This document shows positions 23,871 to 35,352 of a DNA stretch of 64,000 nt, piece after piece. Source of the stretch: Varanus komodoensis (lineage: Eukaryota > Chordata > Lepidosauria > Squamata > Varanidae); assembly GCF_004798865.1 (NCBI RefSeq), contig NW_025335856.1, forward strand, positions 9,532,636 to 9,596,635, read 5' to 3'. Made by a program: the position numbers and the translations under genes. The notes under the pieces are model-generated. The model was not told the DNA's origin. It saw only the letters and a list, made by a program, of their open reading frames with translations, and searched no databases. The stretch's first letter is position 1; the number at the start of each line of letters is the position of its first letter.

Positions 23871-26780
23871 TCCCAGACTCTTAAGAATCACAGGTGAACA
23901 ACCAGGCTGTTTTGCTTTGTATATATGCAATGAACAAGTTTCATAATTTTTTTAAAATTTTATAATTTTATAAAAAGAAGTTTCGTAAAATATCTGTAGA
24001 AAACGGGCAGAGCAGAGAAGCCAAGGCTGAAATGTTGTGCTAGTGTGGTTAAGGAGAAATCTTGCATGTTGATAGCCATCTCAAGATAATGTGATGCCTC
24101 AGTTTTGTCTGCAGCAGATAGGATGATGCATTTCTGAAGTGGCGGGATTAACAAAATGGTATCACAGCTGGGTTCACATGTATCTGTTCTAGCAAACTTT
24201 TGTGTTGAACAGTGTAAAGGACACTGCTTTAGGAGCTTTTGATTTCCTTAAAGCTTTAAAATAGATAAATAAAGTCCCTGTAAAGAAACAAACATGATAT
24301 TTAGCCACATACACATGTAACACTTTAGTAAATATAAGTATAAAGATTACTTGAGCTCAGCAAGCCCAGTCTTCCACAATGGCATCTTGCATGGAATTTG
24401 ATATTAGCTCTGAATTCAGTATCTTGAGCATCTTGACTTTCACTTGAAAGGGGGAGGGAAAGGAAGGAAGGCAGGCAGATAATTTTTTTTCAGACCTGGA
24501 TGACCTTGCAAAATCATGTGGTGTTTAGTAAAATCTAAGAAGTCAAAGAGTTGGACAGAGTTTTCCTTGGTTAAGATTTGGAGTTAAATTCCTAGCATAG
24601 CTAATTATTGCCTTCCTTCCATGACTAGAACAAGCAAGAAAAGCTTTGGTTTTAGAGAAGTGGGGTGGAAAGTAAATTAGAGAAAACCCTGCAAATCTGC
24701 TTGTTTTGCAGAATTCGTCTTGGAAGAAGAAAATTGCTCTTGCATACACAGTAGTTATACAGAGCAAAACACAGCCCCGCCTTTAACTGAAGTTGCTTTG
24801 CAGCAAACTTAGAAGTAATGTTGGTCCCCAACCTATGGGATTCGGTGCTGAGACAGTACACACACATTGCGAGAGATACCTGCACAACTCTGCTTTAGAC
24901 AACCATTTGAGCTAGTTTAACATATTCAATCCCTTCATGTTAGGATGATAACTTTTGAGACCCTGGGCAACTGTTGCTATTCTTAAAATGGAAAATGGAT
25001 ATATTATTAAGAACATCAGAAGAAATGCAGAAGGTTTAAAAGAGATATGCGATCTTCTTGGATTGAAGAGTAGAGGGGTACAGACAAGTGAGGCAAGTAC
25101 ACAGAAAGGAGGTCAATAGAAGTCACTGGAGAGGAGCTCCTCTGATAATGTGCCAGACCAAGCTTTGGATGTTTATACTATGCAGTGAAGCATCACTGGT
25201 TTCAATGGATCAGCTAAAATCAGCATCTGGACCATCCAAGCGAGTTAGCATTCTTGATCTGTATCTCAGGGGTGTCAGTGTTGTCCCAAGTCATTAGAGA
25301 ACTGTTGTGATAGGCTTCCACCTCTATTTTCCAACAGCAGCCCCTGCTGTTCAGCAGATAAGGTGCCTAGAGGTGTGGTTGGTTTAGGAATTAGGGCTAT
25401 ATGGAAACTGATCTCACTTCCAAGCATTGGGAGAACTACTTTCAGGTAACTTCTGTACTAAGCAACATAAGGCTGGTTGATTCGGCTAAGTGCATATTCC
25501 ATATTATAAGTGACAAGATCATTAGGAGGACTAGGCTGAGCAAGCCCGGCAGCTATTCTAGATGAATCAGTGCCATTTTCCCCTTGTGATTCCCAGTTCT
25601 GTGGCTTCAAAGTCAAGTTGGTGATCTGGTTGACTGCTGTGTGAGTATGCGCACCCATATTTTAAGAGCAGTCCATCAATATGGAGTCTTTAAAAATCAG
25701 CAATTAAAGCAACTTGATATGGGATCATGACTTTAAATATACTAAAGTTGCTGGAGTAGTTAATGAAACTTTATTAAAAGTTTAGTAAATTGTGCAAGAG
25801 TGCCATTATTTAAATTAAGTCCAGAGGGTGGCTTATTAGTTTGGCTCAAATCCATGTACTTTTCAGACATTCTACATGTTTAGGAGCATTTTGTTGCAAA
25901 TGAGAGTAGCATTGTGGAAAGCAAAAGAAATGAGTCACTCCAGCAACTGCTGTTTTAAAACTCCTGGGCTGGAAAATCTGTTACATTCTCTTCACTGAGT
26001 AGCTGTTGAAAGCACTTCAGTTTGTCAACTCAATCTGCAGCAGATAATCAGACAAAAAACTTTCAAGCACTGCACCTATATTGTGGCCAACTCCAACTCT
26101 GCAACTTGGCCGAATCCCATTAAGTCTGCATAAAGTCTGGAAACTCTTATTTGCAAGGGGGAAGATATAATGAGTTTTTAAGACAAAGTTATTCCTTGTT
26201 GCTAAAAGACTACTCTACACATAACTGGAGAGTTACTTGGATAAGATAAAAATGTTTTGAGGGTAATCAGATGGTATCTTCCCACCACCACAAGTTTCTT
26301 TTTTAAATCCCAAGACATGCAATCTGTTTTCTGCCTCCCCTGTTCCACCTGTCCTGATGATCACTGACTGTGGTTGATCCTATGGTCACATTAATATGGG
26401 GTCTCACTTTTAAGTTGCTTGCTTTTTACTTTGTGAGGGGAGTAGGAGACTAATCTCCTGATACAACCTCTGGTGCATAATAATGACTGATTTCGGCTTG
26501 GTAGAATTGGACATGTGTATGTAAAATTCCAGACAAAATAAATGTGGACAGACCATTTCTTCTAAGGTGTTTTTGGAAATCCAGAAACCTTGAGGTACAC
26601 TATTCAAGGAATTAATCAGCTAGCTGTTTGGTTCTTCATACAGTTTCCCATTTTTTTACACATGAATCTACAATGTATAGATGCACGCAAAACTTTGTCA
26701 GCATTTTCTTATAACTCATATTTTCAGTTGCTGCAAATATACTGCATCTCATTCTTTTAGGTTAGATTCTACCATTAAGT

Positions 26781-26819
26781 GGTCTTGTTTGGTCTTGTTT
26801 GGTCTACTTGGTCTTGTTT
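26781..26819. repeat. short tandem array, ~10-bp unit GGTCTTGTTT
   Basis: About four units, with one diverged (ggtctacttg). It is too short to be called a minisatellite of known type. Confidence 0.75.
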
Positions 26820-29024
26820 CGGGGCCGTGAATTGTGCTTTACACTGTGTGCCCACTGTCATTCCACTTCCCTTCACTTAGCCTTGTTCACGGTTGAACAT
26901 GCCTTTATACAGAGGAGTCAGGCTTCATTTGCACAAACATTTTGCCAATAATTCTTCAGTCTCTTGGCTTATTGTTAACAAACAAGCGTGCAAGTGTGCA
27001 CAGATCAAGCATTTCTGCATGGCTAATGTAACCAGGAACTTACCAGGGTGGAAAACCTTCCTTACATTTAGACCTGAGCTCTAGCTTTTTGCTGCTCTAA
27101 CAAGCCAGGTTATTCTTTGTGGTGTCTGTGTATCACACATTTTGGCTCTTTGTGCATAGATGCTGTAAGTCCTGACTTCAGCCTCTTGTCTTACTAGGGA
27201 AAAGACAAAAAGCCATCCAGGTTGAGATGTAATTAGTGCCCTGATATGTTCCTGTTTACCTTAAGTGCTCTGACTTACAGAAGGAGTCAGGTGGGAATGT
27301 TGGGCAGCGTGCAATGCACACCTGTTCATTATTGATAAGCCAGCATCCTTGCTTAGAGTTCTGCATGAATGTAGCCTGTAGCACACTTTTTCCCATTAAA
27401 CTCCATTAAACTTTCGTTAGACTTCTGATAATGTGTCCATGACTTTCAGCATTGTGCTTGGTTTGCTTTGTGCTTAGTGAAAGGGTTGTTCATTTCACTT
27501 AATATAAAGGCAACATGGGTATTTATGCTAAGATGCATAGCGTCTATGTAAAGCAAACTGCTTGTGTTTGGACGAAAATTCAGTAGTGTGTACCCTAAAA
27601 AGTAATGAGCAAAAATGAACTGGAGTGGTATTTCTGACATGTATGAATATGTAAAACGTATTACATCAGCCTTGTTGGAAATGAGAGAGAGGCTTAGGGA
27701 ACATAGTATACCATATTATTAAAAGACATTCACCAAAAGTCTAGTCTTGTTCCATCACAGGAGAGGAGTTGTCATGAGAGTGAGAGAGGAGTAGTTTTAT
27801 GGTAATTGTTAAATGCTGGGACTAACGGTGCAAAATGCAGAAATCTGGGAACAGTGCATTAGATCTGCATTCTTTTCACCTGTTTTCACACTGCTGTAAT
27901 GCAAAAAGGCTGCATCAGTAGCTCCAGCCTATCACAGAGCTGTGCCACATTTTATTGTGACTATTAAGCATCATTGAATTAAATGATCAGATTGGGCAGC
28001 CCTAACTTGCAGAGAAACTGCTGCTTGATAATAGACATTTACAATAATTAGTGACAGAATTTGATTTTGTCAGGGGAGAACAGGTTGACATTTGGTAGCA
28101 AGTCTGGCACATAAGTAACAAAGCATCCACATCGTTTTAGAATGAAGGGAATTTTATCTTACAAAATAAAAAGTATTTTGGAAAAAAATTCTCTGCAAAG
28201 ATTGGCACTGCCTTCATCTTGTATCTAAATGGCCCATGCACGCAACAAGTCAATTCTTGTTTGACTATATGCTGCTAAATCAAATGCCAGGACCGCTGCT
28301 GTACTATTTTGTTTGAAAATGACTCTGGTTTGGTATAGTGCCTAAAAGGTGTGAAATAGAAAATGAGAGAAAGACATTCACATACACATCAGCCTTTTAA
28401 AGAGGAGAGAAGATCCTACCTTTCAAGATTCTGGAAATAAATGAGAAAATGCAAAGCGCATTTTCTTGCTTTGGGACTGAATTATGTTTGCAGAGATAGG
28501 GAATATTTGTTGCAATTTTGGAGTATTATATGCCAATTATTCTTACTGTTTCCATAAAGGAAATGAACAAATACAATCATTCTATAGTCAGTAATGGAAA
28601 ATTTCCAGGAAAAATGTCCATGCTTTATTTTTCTATGGAAGAAAATCAATTTCATAAATTCATTAGGGTAGCCTAATGCAATGTTAGACAAGCTTGGCAA
28701 TTTCACAGTTGTAATTCAAGTTTTTCAAATAATTGTCCCCATCAAAGAAGTACTATCTCCCTTTCTTGTTGATCTGGCTGCTGTCATTTCTTTGGTTGAT
28801 GAAAGGGCCATTACAAAATTAATTGGAAATGTGTCTTTTATACATTAAGACATGTTGGCTTTTCTGCAGCATTTTAAGATGGGTCAAAGTTTTAAATTCC
28901 ACAAGAGCTAGAGTAAGACCATTTTTCTCCCCTTGGATTGTTTTATACTTGGGAGAGGTACGAGAGAGGGATATCTACTTCCTCCATTGATAATTCACTT
29001 ATCCTTGAAACACTCAAGGTGTGC

Positions 29025-29375
29025 AGAAGAATAGTATACATGGATTCATATATGATCATTTAGAATTCATAAATAGTTTTTATAATTTTACTATTTATCT
29101 TGAAACTCCAGTCATCAGTTTTATGCATGAGATTAATACTTTTGGAAATTTGTCTGGCAGTGTAATTTATTGGCCCAAGTCTGAATTGTTGCCCATTGGA
29201 TATCCTGTATCTCATAGTGCATTAGATCACTGGCAATTCTTGTGGTGCCTAGATTTTATTACTATTTGGAAATCTTTACTCCCAGAGATATGTCCCTGCT
29301 CAAGTCGATTAATGAGATTACACAGGATATAGGCCAATGGGCATCTCTTAAAGTAAGCATTGTGAGCTAGAATTC
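29025..29375 (+). mobile_element. L1 LINE ORF2 fragment
   Basis: The frame from 29021 reads INTFGNLSGSVIYWPKSELL followed by PIGYPVSHSALDHW. This matches L1 ORF2 just after the YADD box (FG..SG.KINW.KSE.LP). After a frameshift near 29265 a second frame gives RDMSLLKSINEITQDIGQWA and SLKVSI, the next L1 segment. The piece is truncated at both ends, about 350 bp long and dead. Confidence 0.75.
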
Positions 29376-29859
29376 CTCCCTTTGTACATTCAAAGCCACA
29401 GACTTTACTTACAAAATGTTAGTTATTGACCAAAGCATTTCCAGAAGCACAAACACCCATGCACAGAGCGGCTTGTTGAACCCAATCTAGTATTCACCTC
29501 CAAGAACTTTCCCTTCAGGAGTGGCCTTCTGAAAACAAGCACACCACCTCTCTGTGTTACAGTCCCCTAGTTGGACTGGCTTCCTCTGCCAGTGTTGCAT
29601 CATGGGGTCAAGAGCCACCCCTGTCCTAACTGTACTCCTTTGTTCCAAGCCCCATCCCATTAGCTGTACATCTAGCCACCTTGAAACCTTGTCATAAAAA
29701 TCCACAAGGTTTGCCTTGCAGGACCTGTTTTTGCAGAAGTGGTTTTGTGTGGCTGCCAACCTCCCTTCCCTGTCTAGGGTTACTCTCACTATCACTATTA
29801 TGAGCCATTATCCATGAAGGATTTATGGGCAGAGGCATTATACCTGTGAAAACCAGTTG

Positions 29860-30010
29860 CTCTACAGCACCACAAGGGGATGGTTTATTGGCTTATGGAA
29901 GTCTTGTCAACAGGCCCTGAAGGCATCTGACTAGCTGTTGTGGGAAACAGATTGCTGGACTAGATAGGGTTTGGATCTTATGAACCCACTCTTAGTTTCA
30001 TAAATAAAAG
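29860..30010 (+). repeat. dispersed repeat, inverted partner of 34372-34470
   Basis: The phrase ctagctgttgtgggaaacagattgctggactagatagg is mirrored in reverse complement at 34385-34460 (cctagcattctgttcccatagtggtc). The two copies lie in opposite directions. This is a common reptile repeat whose class I cannot state. Confidence 0.55.
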
Positions 30011-30085
30011 AGGAGGTTCATACGAGCCTGCTCTTTCAACGAAGTTCTTTTAGTCATGACAACTTCACTTCCTTTCATCTGCATG

Positions 30086-30093
30086 GCAGCAAG
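30086..30093. repeat. 8-bp target-site duplication, left (GCAGCAAG)
   Basis: It is identical to 30390-30397 and flanks the hAT-type MITE exactly. Confidence 0.9.
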
Positions 30094-30389
30094 CAGGGCT
30101 TTTTTTGTCATAGAACGCACTGGAACGGTGTTCCGGCACCATTTTTTCCAATGGATTTTACAAAGTGATTTTGAACGGTGTGTAGCAGATCAGCAGCAAA
30201 CATCATTAACATAGTGCCTGGGGGCTGCTTTTGTGTCTGCTATCTGATAGTGAGAAAGTGAGGGCGCTGGGCTTGGGACACTGCTCCGCTGCTTGGCTAG
30301 GGATTGGTGTGTGTGGTCGCATGCTGAGTGCTTATTGCCGGTGGCGACGTGAGTTCCGGCATCTTTTTTTTTTTACAAAAAAAGCACTG
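30094..30389. mobile_element. hAT-type MITE with perfect 8-bp TSD
   Basis: This 296-bp non-autonomous element starts CAGGGCTTTTTTTGT and ends ACAAAAAAAGCACTG. The end is the inverse of the start with one mismatch, giving a terminal inverted repeat of about 15 bp. It is flanked by the exact 8-bp duplication GCAGCAAG. An 8-bp TSD with CAG..CTG termini is diagnostic of the hAT superfamily. It encodes no transposase; the 91-codon frame inside is not a gene. GAACGGTGTTCCGGCACC near the left end and GAGTTCCGGCATC near the right end extend the inverted similarity. The intact TSD points to a fairly recent insertion. The hAT transposase fragment at 14225 is not shown to be its partner. Confidence 0.92.
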
Positions 30390-30397
30390 GCAGCAAG
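30390..30397. repeat. 8-bp target-site duplication, right (GCAGCAAG)
   Basis: Right copy of the duplication at 30086-30093, directly after the terminal CACTG of the element. Confidence 0.9.
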
Positions 30398-31894
30398 ACT
30401 TTGCTACATGCCTACCATTAAGAAAGTAGCTAGAAAAACCGGATTTAAATGTCTGAAACTGATAAAATCTCAGCTTTACCTCGGCACAGTGGAAAATATG
30501 AAATGAACAAAAGACCTTTTCCAGTTTATTCCACATCATAAGGCCAAGGTTAGAAGCTGCTAACTCTTGTAAGAATGTTCCAATGACACTTCAGTGAAAC
30601 CCTCATTGTTTCACTGTTCTGGAAGGATATATTACATGTTCACTGCTTCCATTGTAGTATACTAGTACTTTAAATTTGTCAAAGTATTATTGCTGAAAGT
30701 ATAATACTTCTTTTGAAAAAGCAGCATGTATAGATGCTGTTCTGTTGTTAGCTTGCTCATTGCTCAGGGTTCATTCATCAATGTTCTCTGCAGCAGTAGT
30801 ATTTTTTTTAATCTAAACTATAATCTACTCCTAAACCAGTGCTTTTTATAGACCAATTCCTGCAAAACCACTTTGACAATCATCCTTTCTATGGACTTAC
30901 TGAATGCTCGCTCACAAATTCAACCTGAGACAGAAATATGTTGGCTGCTGGAATAACATTTATGGAATTAATTGGATGAAAACTCCTGCGTGCCAGAAAA
31001 AAAATGAATAATTTTAAATAGATTTTTAAAAAATCTGATTTGCAAGCTGCTACATGGATGTGAACTCATCTATCTGAAACACCACATGGAAGTTGTGGTA
31101 GATGCCAGAGGAGAAGATAAGTATTCCTTGCAAGTCAGACTATGGACATGGCAGCACAAGGGTGTAGCTGTGAAGGAACTTAACTTTCCTGTTCCTCGGA
31201 ATGGGAATGGATGCAAGTCTGCCAGGCTGGTTGCTGGCTGCAAAACAAGCTCGTTTAGAGCTAAGTAAAATAAGCTTGCCTTGAGCTGCTGAATGTTGAA
31301 GTACGCTATTTCTAATGTGGGAGATTAAATAGTTTATCAGAAGCCAAGCTGCTAAAAGCCTAATTGCAAGGTTGTCTGAAACATCTTTTTTAACATGTAT
31401 GAAGTACACAGTGCTAGAAAGAATAGAAAGTACTTTAAATATTCATTGCTTGTACTAGATGATGGATATGAGTCTCTCAAGGACCTCTGTGAAAAGATGG
31501 CTGGAAGCAATGCTAAAATGCTCGTGGGAGCTCGCTCCGGCATGCCGTGTGATCTCCAGCTGATGAGTACAAAGACCCTTGGGAGCTGAGTGCCTTTGAG
31601 CCCCTCAGCAGGAGTGAGTGGTGTATGCTGGGGAGAGTTTGGCTCAGTATGCCAACTCCAAGGAGGAATGAGGGGCTGGAGGGTTTCTGGAGGGGAGAAA
31701 CAGGGAAGAAAGGAAGGGTTACGCCAGAGGAATGGTCACTGCGCTTGAGCTACAGTTGGAGAAGGAGCCACCTGTGCAAAGATCACGGGCCCACAAGGCA
31801 TTCTTCATTCAGTTAGGGTAGGCCAACTTTGAGTCCTCATCTTGGTTTTTCTCTCATTTAAACATTTGCTTGTTTGTTTATTTTTATACTTGTC

Positions 31895-32060
31895 TGCTGC
31901 TAACTCTTCCAACAGGAATCTCTAAGTGGCTTACAACAATAATCAAAATGACAACCATTGAAAGAATGAAACAGTAAAATCGGCATATAAAGCAACAGTA
32001 GCAATATAACAATGGCCTTTCAAGAATGTAGCAAGTGAGGGGAGCAGCCATCTACATCAA
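31895..32060. repeat. dispersed repeat fragment with ggcttacaa core
   Basis: The sequence tctaagtggcttacaacaataatc followed by an A-rich stretch resembles the cores at 5120 and 21232. Class not assigned. Confidence 0.4.
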
Positions 32061-33854
32061 TATCAAAATACTGAATTCAAAATCAGTTATAATACCAGGA
32101 AAAATGTTTTCATCTGGTGCTGTAAAGAAAACAATGTTGGATACATTAATGTTGTGCATGATTCATTACATAAATGTATTACAAACACTTTGATTTACAA
32201 TATGAAATTATAATTCATTGCATGGCCCTTGGGTTCTCTGTCAAAGTGCTCATGCAGCCCTCAAGGTCTGAAAAATTGGACTGCCCTGATTGAGATGAAA
32301 GCTGTTACTCACTGATTAAGTAACACAATGAACACATGATGTAGTCATGGAGATGAATTGAAGGCATCCATTTATGTCAGTAGGTAATTAAAAATGAGCT
32401 ACCAGTAGCTGAATTTATTTGCTTATCACTTGTCATTGGTCATCTGTTAACTATTTTACCACCAGTGTTTGTGGTTATAAAAGAACTTGCATGCTACAGA
32501 TTTATGTTAGATTATTGCTTCCAATTTTTTGACATTTAGAAATCAGTGCAAGCCACGGTTTCTTCTTTTCTGCCTCCTTCAGACTTATTCCTTATATCAT
32601 ATGTTTTACATGGGATATGCAACTGATAGCAAATGGTTTAAATTGTAAGCTGTAAAGAGAGATGGGAATCTAATAAAGTGTTGAGAGCAGCAAATCCCTT
32701 TTCAAATAGCAAGAGACTTGGGCTGCATATTTTTCATCCTGCCATTCAGAAACCAATTCAATCAAGAAAAACTTGCAGTTTTTTGTAATGGAAACGCTTT
32801 GATATTCTTCATTTAGCTGCTTATGTGCTCTTGTTCCTCTTCAGCTTCATAAAATAATTCCCTGAAGCAAATAATTCCCTTAAGCAAATACATGATAGTC
32901 TGATATTTATCTAATGGAGTGATTCCCAAAATGGGTGGTAGCACCTCCCTGGAAGTGGTGGATGATTCAGGATGGCAGTGATTGGTTGTTTTAAATTCCC
33001 AGTGGAAAGAGGCATGGGGGTTCCCAGGTTGTTGCCCAAGAGGAAAGGGGGCAGCAGCCTGATACTGATCTATTGGATGGCTGTATTTAGCAAGGCTAAT
33101 GGAACTGATTTCAACTGCACGCATACCACAGTTTTACTGCTGTTGTGTATCACAGTGTGTCTCAACATTCCATAGCAAACATCTTTTGAAATAATCTTTG
33201 CTTCTTAATTAGTGAGATAATTAGTGCTTTCTGTATCATTGTACATATATACTTCATTTTACCTCTGCATTGAAAATAATATAAATCTTCTGTTTCAATT
33301 GTCCTCGTAATCATGTAATATGTATACAAATTCTCAGAATGATAGTAGTTAGGTTAGAAAAGAGGACTCATTTCAGATGTCCTGCTATAATCTATTTTGC
33401 AAACACTCCTCCACCCCCACCCGCACCCACATATTTGAAAAAGGCTGTGGTTTTGCGAGTGAGGTGCACAGTGCTGATCTGAAAGTCTGTACTGCCTTTC
33501 ACCATGATATTCCAATCCAAGATTTTCTACTGAGTGTTTCATCTTTCCTGGCCCTCTTAAAAATATGTGTGGTGATCAAGCTGTTATTCACAGTTCAAGT
33601 GAACAATGCTGCTTTGAACATGCGTAACTCCTCTAATTTTGCCATCTCAAGGAAGATGCTACACTTTATTATCTTGTATGGTTGAGCTGGAGTTCATCTT
33701 GAAGTGCAGAATTCACCAACTTCCATATTTATGTTTCAGTGTTCAAGGGAGTTATTATAATCTGTGGCATTTTCATTCCTCATTTGAAAATGAGTGTTGA
33801 GAATGTTGATGTCTGTTTATACTGCATTCCCATGTTGTGCTAATTTACAGTGTT

Positions 33855-33862
33855 ACATGTAA
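33855..33862. repeat. target-site duplication of BovB copy, left (ACATGTAA)
   Basis: The same 8 bases recur at 34230-34237, directly after the CAA-rich tail of the BovB copy. Confidence 0.75.
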
Positions 33863-34229
33863 GCTTTTGAATTGTGGTGCTGGGGAGACTCCTGCGAGTC
33901 CCTTGGACCGCAAGGCAATCAAACCGGTCAGTCCTAGAGGAAATCAACCCTGACTGCTCTTTAGAAGGCCAGATCCTGAAGATGAAACTCATATACCTTG
34001 GCCACCTAATGAGAAGGAAGGACTTCCTGGAGAAGAGCCTAATGCTGGGAAGAATTGAGGGCAAAAGAAGAAGGGGAGGGCAGAGGATGAGGTGGCTGGA
34101 TGGAATCACTGAAGCAGTTGGTATGAGCTTAAGTGGACTCTGGGAGATGGTGGAGGACAGGAAGGCCTGGAGGAATGTGGTCCATGGGATCGCGATGGGT
34201 CGGATGCGACGTCACAACTAACAACAACA
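33863..34229 (+). mobile_element. BovB/RTE LINE, 5'-truncated 3' end
   Basis: The copy encodes the C-terminus of BovB ORF2. It reads FELWCWG, then after a one-base frameshift RLLRVPWTARQSN, EGQILKMKLIYLGHLMRRKD, KRRRGGQRMRWLDGITEAVG and EDRKAWRNVVHGIAMGRMRR, and reaches its stop at 34219-34221. A short tail of CAACAACAACA follows. Matching ACATGTAA flanks suggest target-primed insertion of a 367-bp truncated copy. The nearly open frame points to a young copy. BovB is known to be abundant in squamates and to have moved horizontally between vertebrates. Confidence 0.9.
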
Positions 34230-34237
34230 ACATGTAA
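34230..34237. repeat. target-site duplication of BovB copy, right (ACATGTAA)
   Basis: Right-hand copy, immediately after the CAA tail; it matches 33855-33862. Confidence 0.75.
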
Positions 34238-34371
34238 ACTAAGGAATCTTAATGCAGAATTGAAAGTCATTAGGAAAACCTGTTTATGTTCAGCCACAGG
34301 GAATGACGCCGGAAGTGGGATTCGTAAAACCCTTGTCATATTTGATAGAAGAATGGGATTGTTCCCACGAA

Positions 34372-34500
34372 CCAAGCCTCTTAAGAGTAGCCATATTAGA
34401 TCAGGCCAAAGCCCAATTTATCCTAGCATTCTGTTCCCATAGTGGTCAAGCAGATAGGTGCCAATGGGAAGCCTGAAGAAGATTGCCATCCCGTTCCTTC
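34372..34500 (-). repeat. dispersed repeat, inverted partner of 29860-30010
   Basis: Reverse complement similarity to the copy at 29860-30010 around 'gggaacagaatgctagga'. The phrase agatcaggccaaagcccaatttatcc is typical of a common reptile interspersed repeat. Class not assigned. Confidence 0.55.
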
Positions 34501-35214
34501 TCTGGAAAAATGGGTATAATGAGGCCTCATCCCTGTGCCAATCTAATTGCTTTGGCAGGCAGGTACCAAAGCTGTCCCTCTGCTGATCTCACAGAGCTGG
34601 CAGCTTGGTATTTGTAAAGGCAGTCCTTGGCTAACCTGAGCTGAACCTGTTTAGAGTTTTAAAGGCCACTAGTAGCACCACCAGCTGCTTGGGCTTCCTG
34701 GCTGCCCCCCCACCCCGATACCACCTGACCTTCTCCAGCTGGTGCTACCAAGGAATATTACTCCCTAGAATGTTTGAGAAATTGTGTAAAGCAGGTGGTT
34801 GTTTATGTAGAGAGATGATAGAACAGTTGCAGCACACATGTTGAGGATGCTGAAGGACCCAGGTTTGGTCACTGGCATTCCAGTTAAAAGGATCTTGGAT
34901 AAAAGGTCTGAGAAAGATCACTGCCTGAAACCTTTGGGGAGATGAGTTCATTTGGAATGGATAGCAAAGGCCTAGATAGACCCGTCTCTCAGAAATGGGT
35001 AGAATAACACTCGGAACAAACCATTTTCATTGTATGTTAGAGAACTTCAGAGTTAAACATTTGAGTTTAAACACTTGAGTAATTTGTTCAGGAGAGCTGA
35101 CAGTGCCGCAAAGGTGTCTCACCTGCAATTCTGCTGCAGCTGCTGTTTTTTACTGCTGGTCACAATAGCATGAAGCAATGGCAATTACATAACACTTCAT
35201 TCTTCTCTCTTTAG

Positions 35215-35352
35215 GGCAAGAGTTGGATTGTGAAGCGGAGTTATGAGGATTTTAGAGTGCTTGATAAACATCTTCACCTATGTATTTATGACCGGCGCTT
35301 TTCCCAGCTCTCAGAGCTACCCCGTTCTGATGCCTTGAAGGACAGTCCAGAG
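35215..35352 (+). CDS. ARHGAP32: ARHGAP32 coding exon (PX domain core)
   Basis: The 138-nt exon encodes GKSWIVKRSYEDFRVLDKHL, HLCIYDRRFSQLSELPRSDA and LKDSPE, 46 residues in phase 0 at both ends. It is essentially identical to mammalian ARHGAP32, the only clear change being DA for DT. KRSYEDF is the canonical basic-S-Y-x-x-F motif of PX domains, whose arginine contacts the phosphoinositide 3-phosphate; DRRFSQLSELP carries further basic contacts and the proline-containing loop. The acceptor is ttctctctttag and the donor gtaaat. This conservation identifies the gene more firmly than any other exon here. ARHGAP33 is the only serious alternative and fits less well. Confidence 0.98.

Larger units (their letters stand above)
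20902..35214 (+). other. ARHGAP32: ARHGAP32 intron, 14.3 kb
   Basis: The intron splits the PX domain. It contains a dispersed repeat at 21175, a DIRS-type fossil, an L1 fragment, a hAT-type MITE and a BovB end, each listed. In 23900-28950 I see only a short tandem array at 26781-26819. In 30400-31890 and 32050-33850 I recognise nothing. Confidence 0.85.

Noticed and set aside
33874-34221. 115-codon frame as a host gene
   Set aside because: It is the C-terminus of BovB ORF2 with its own tail and flanking duplications.
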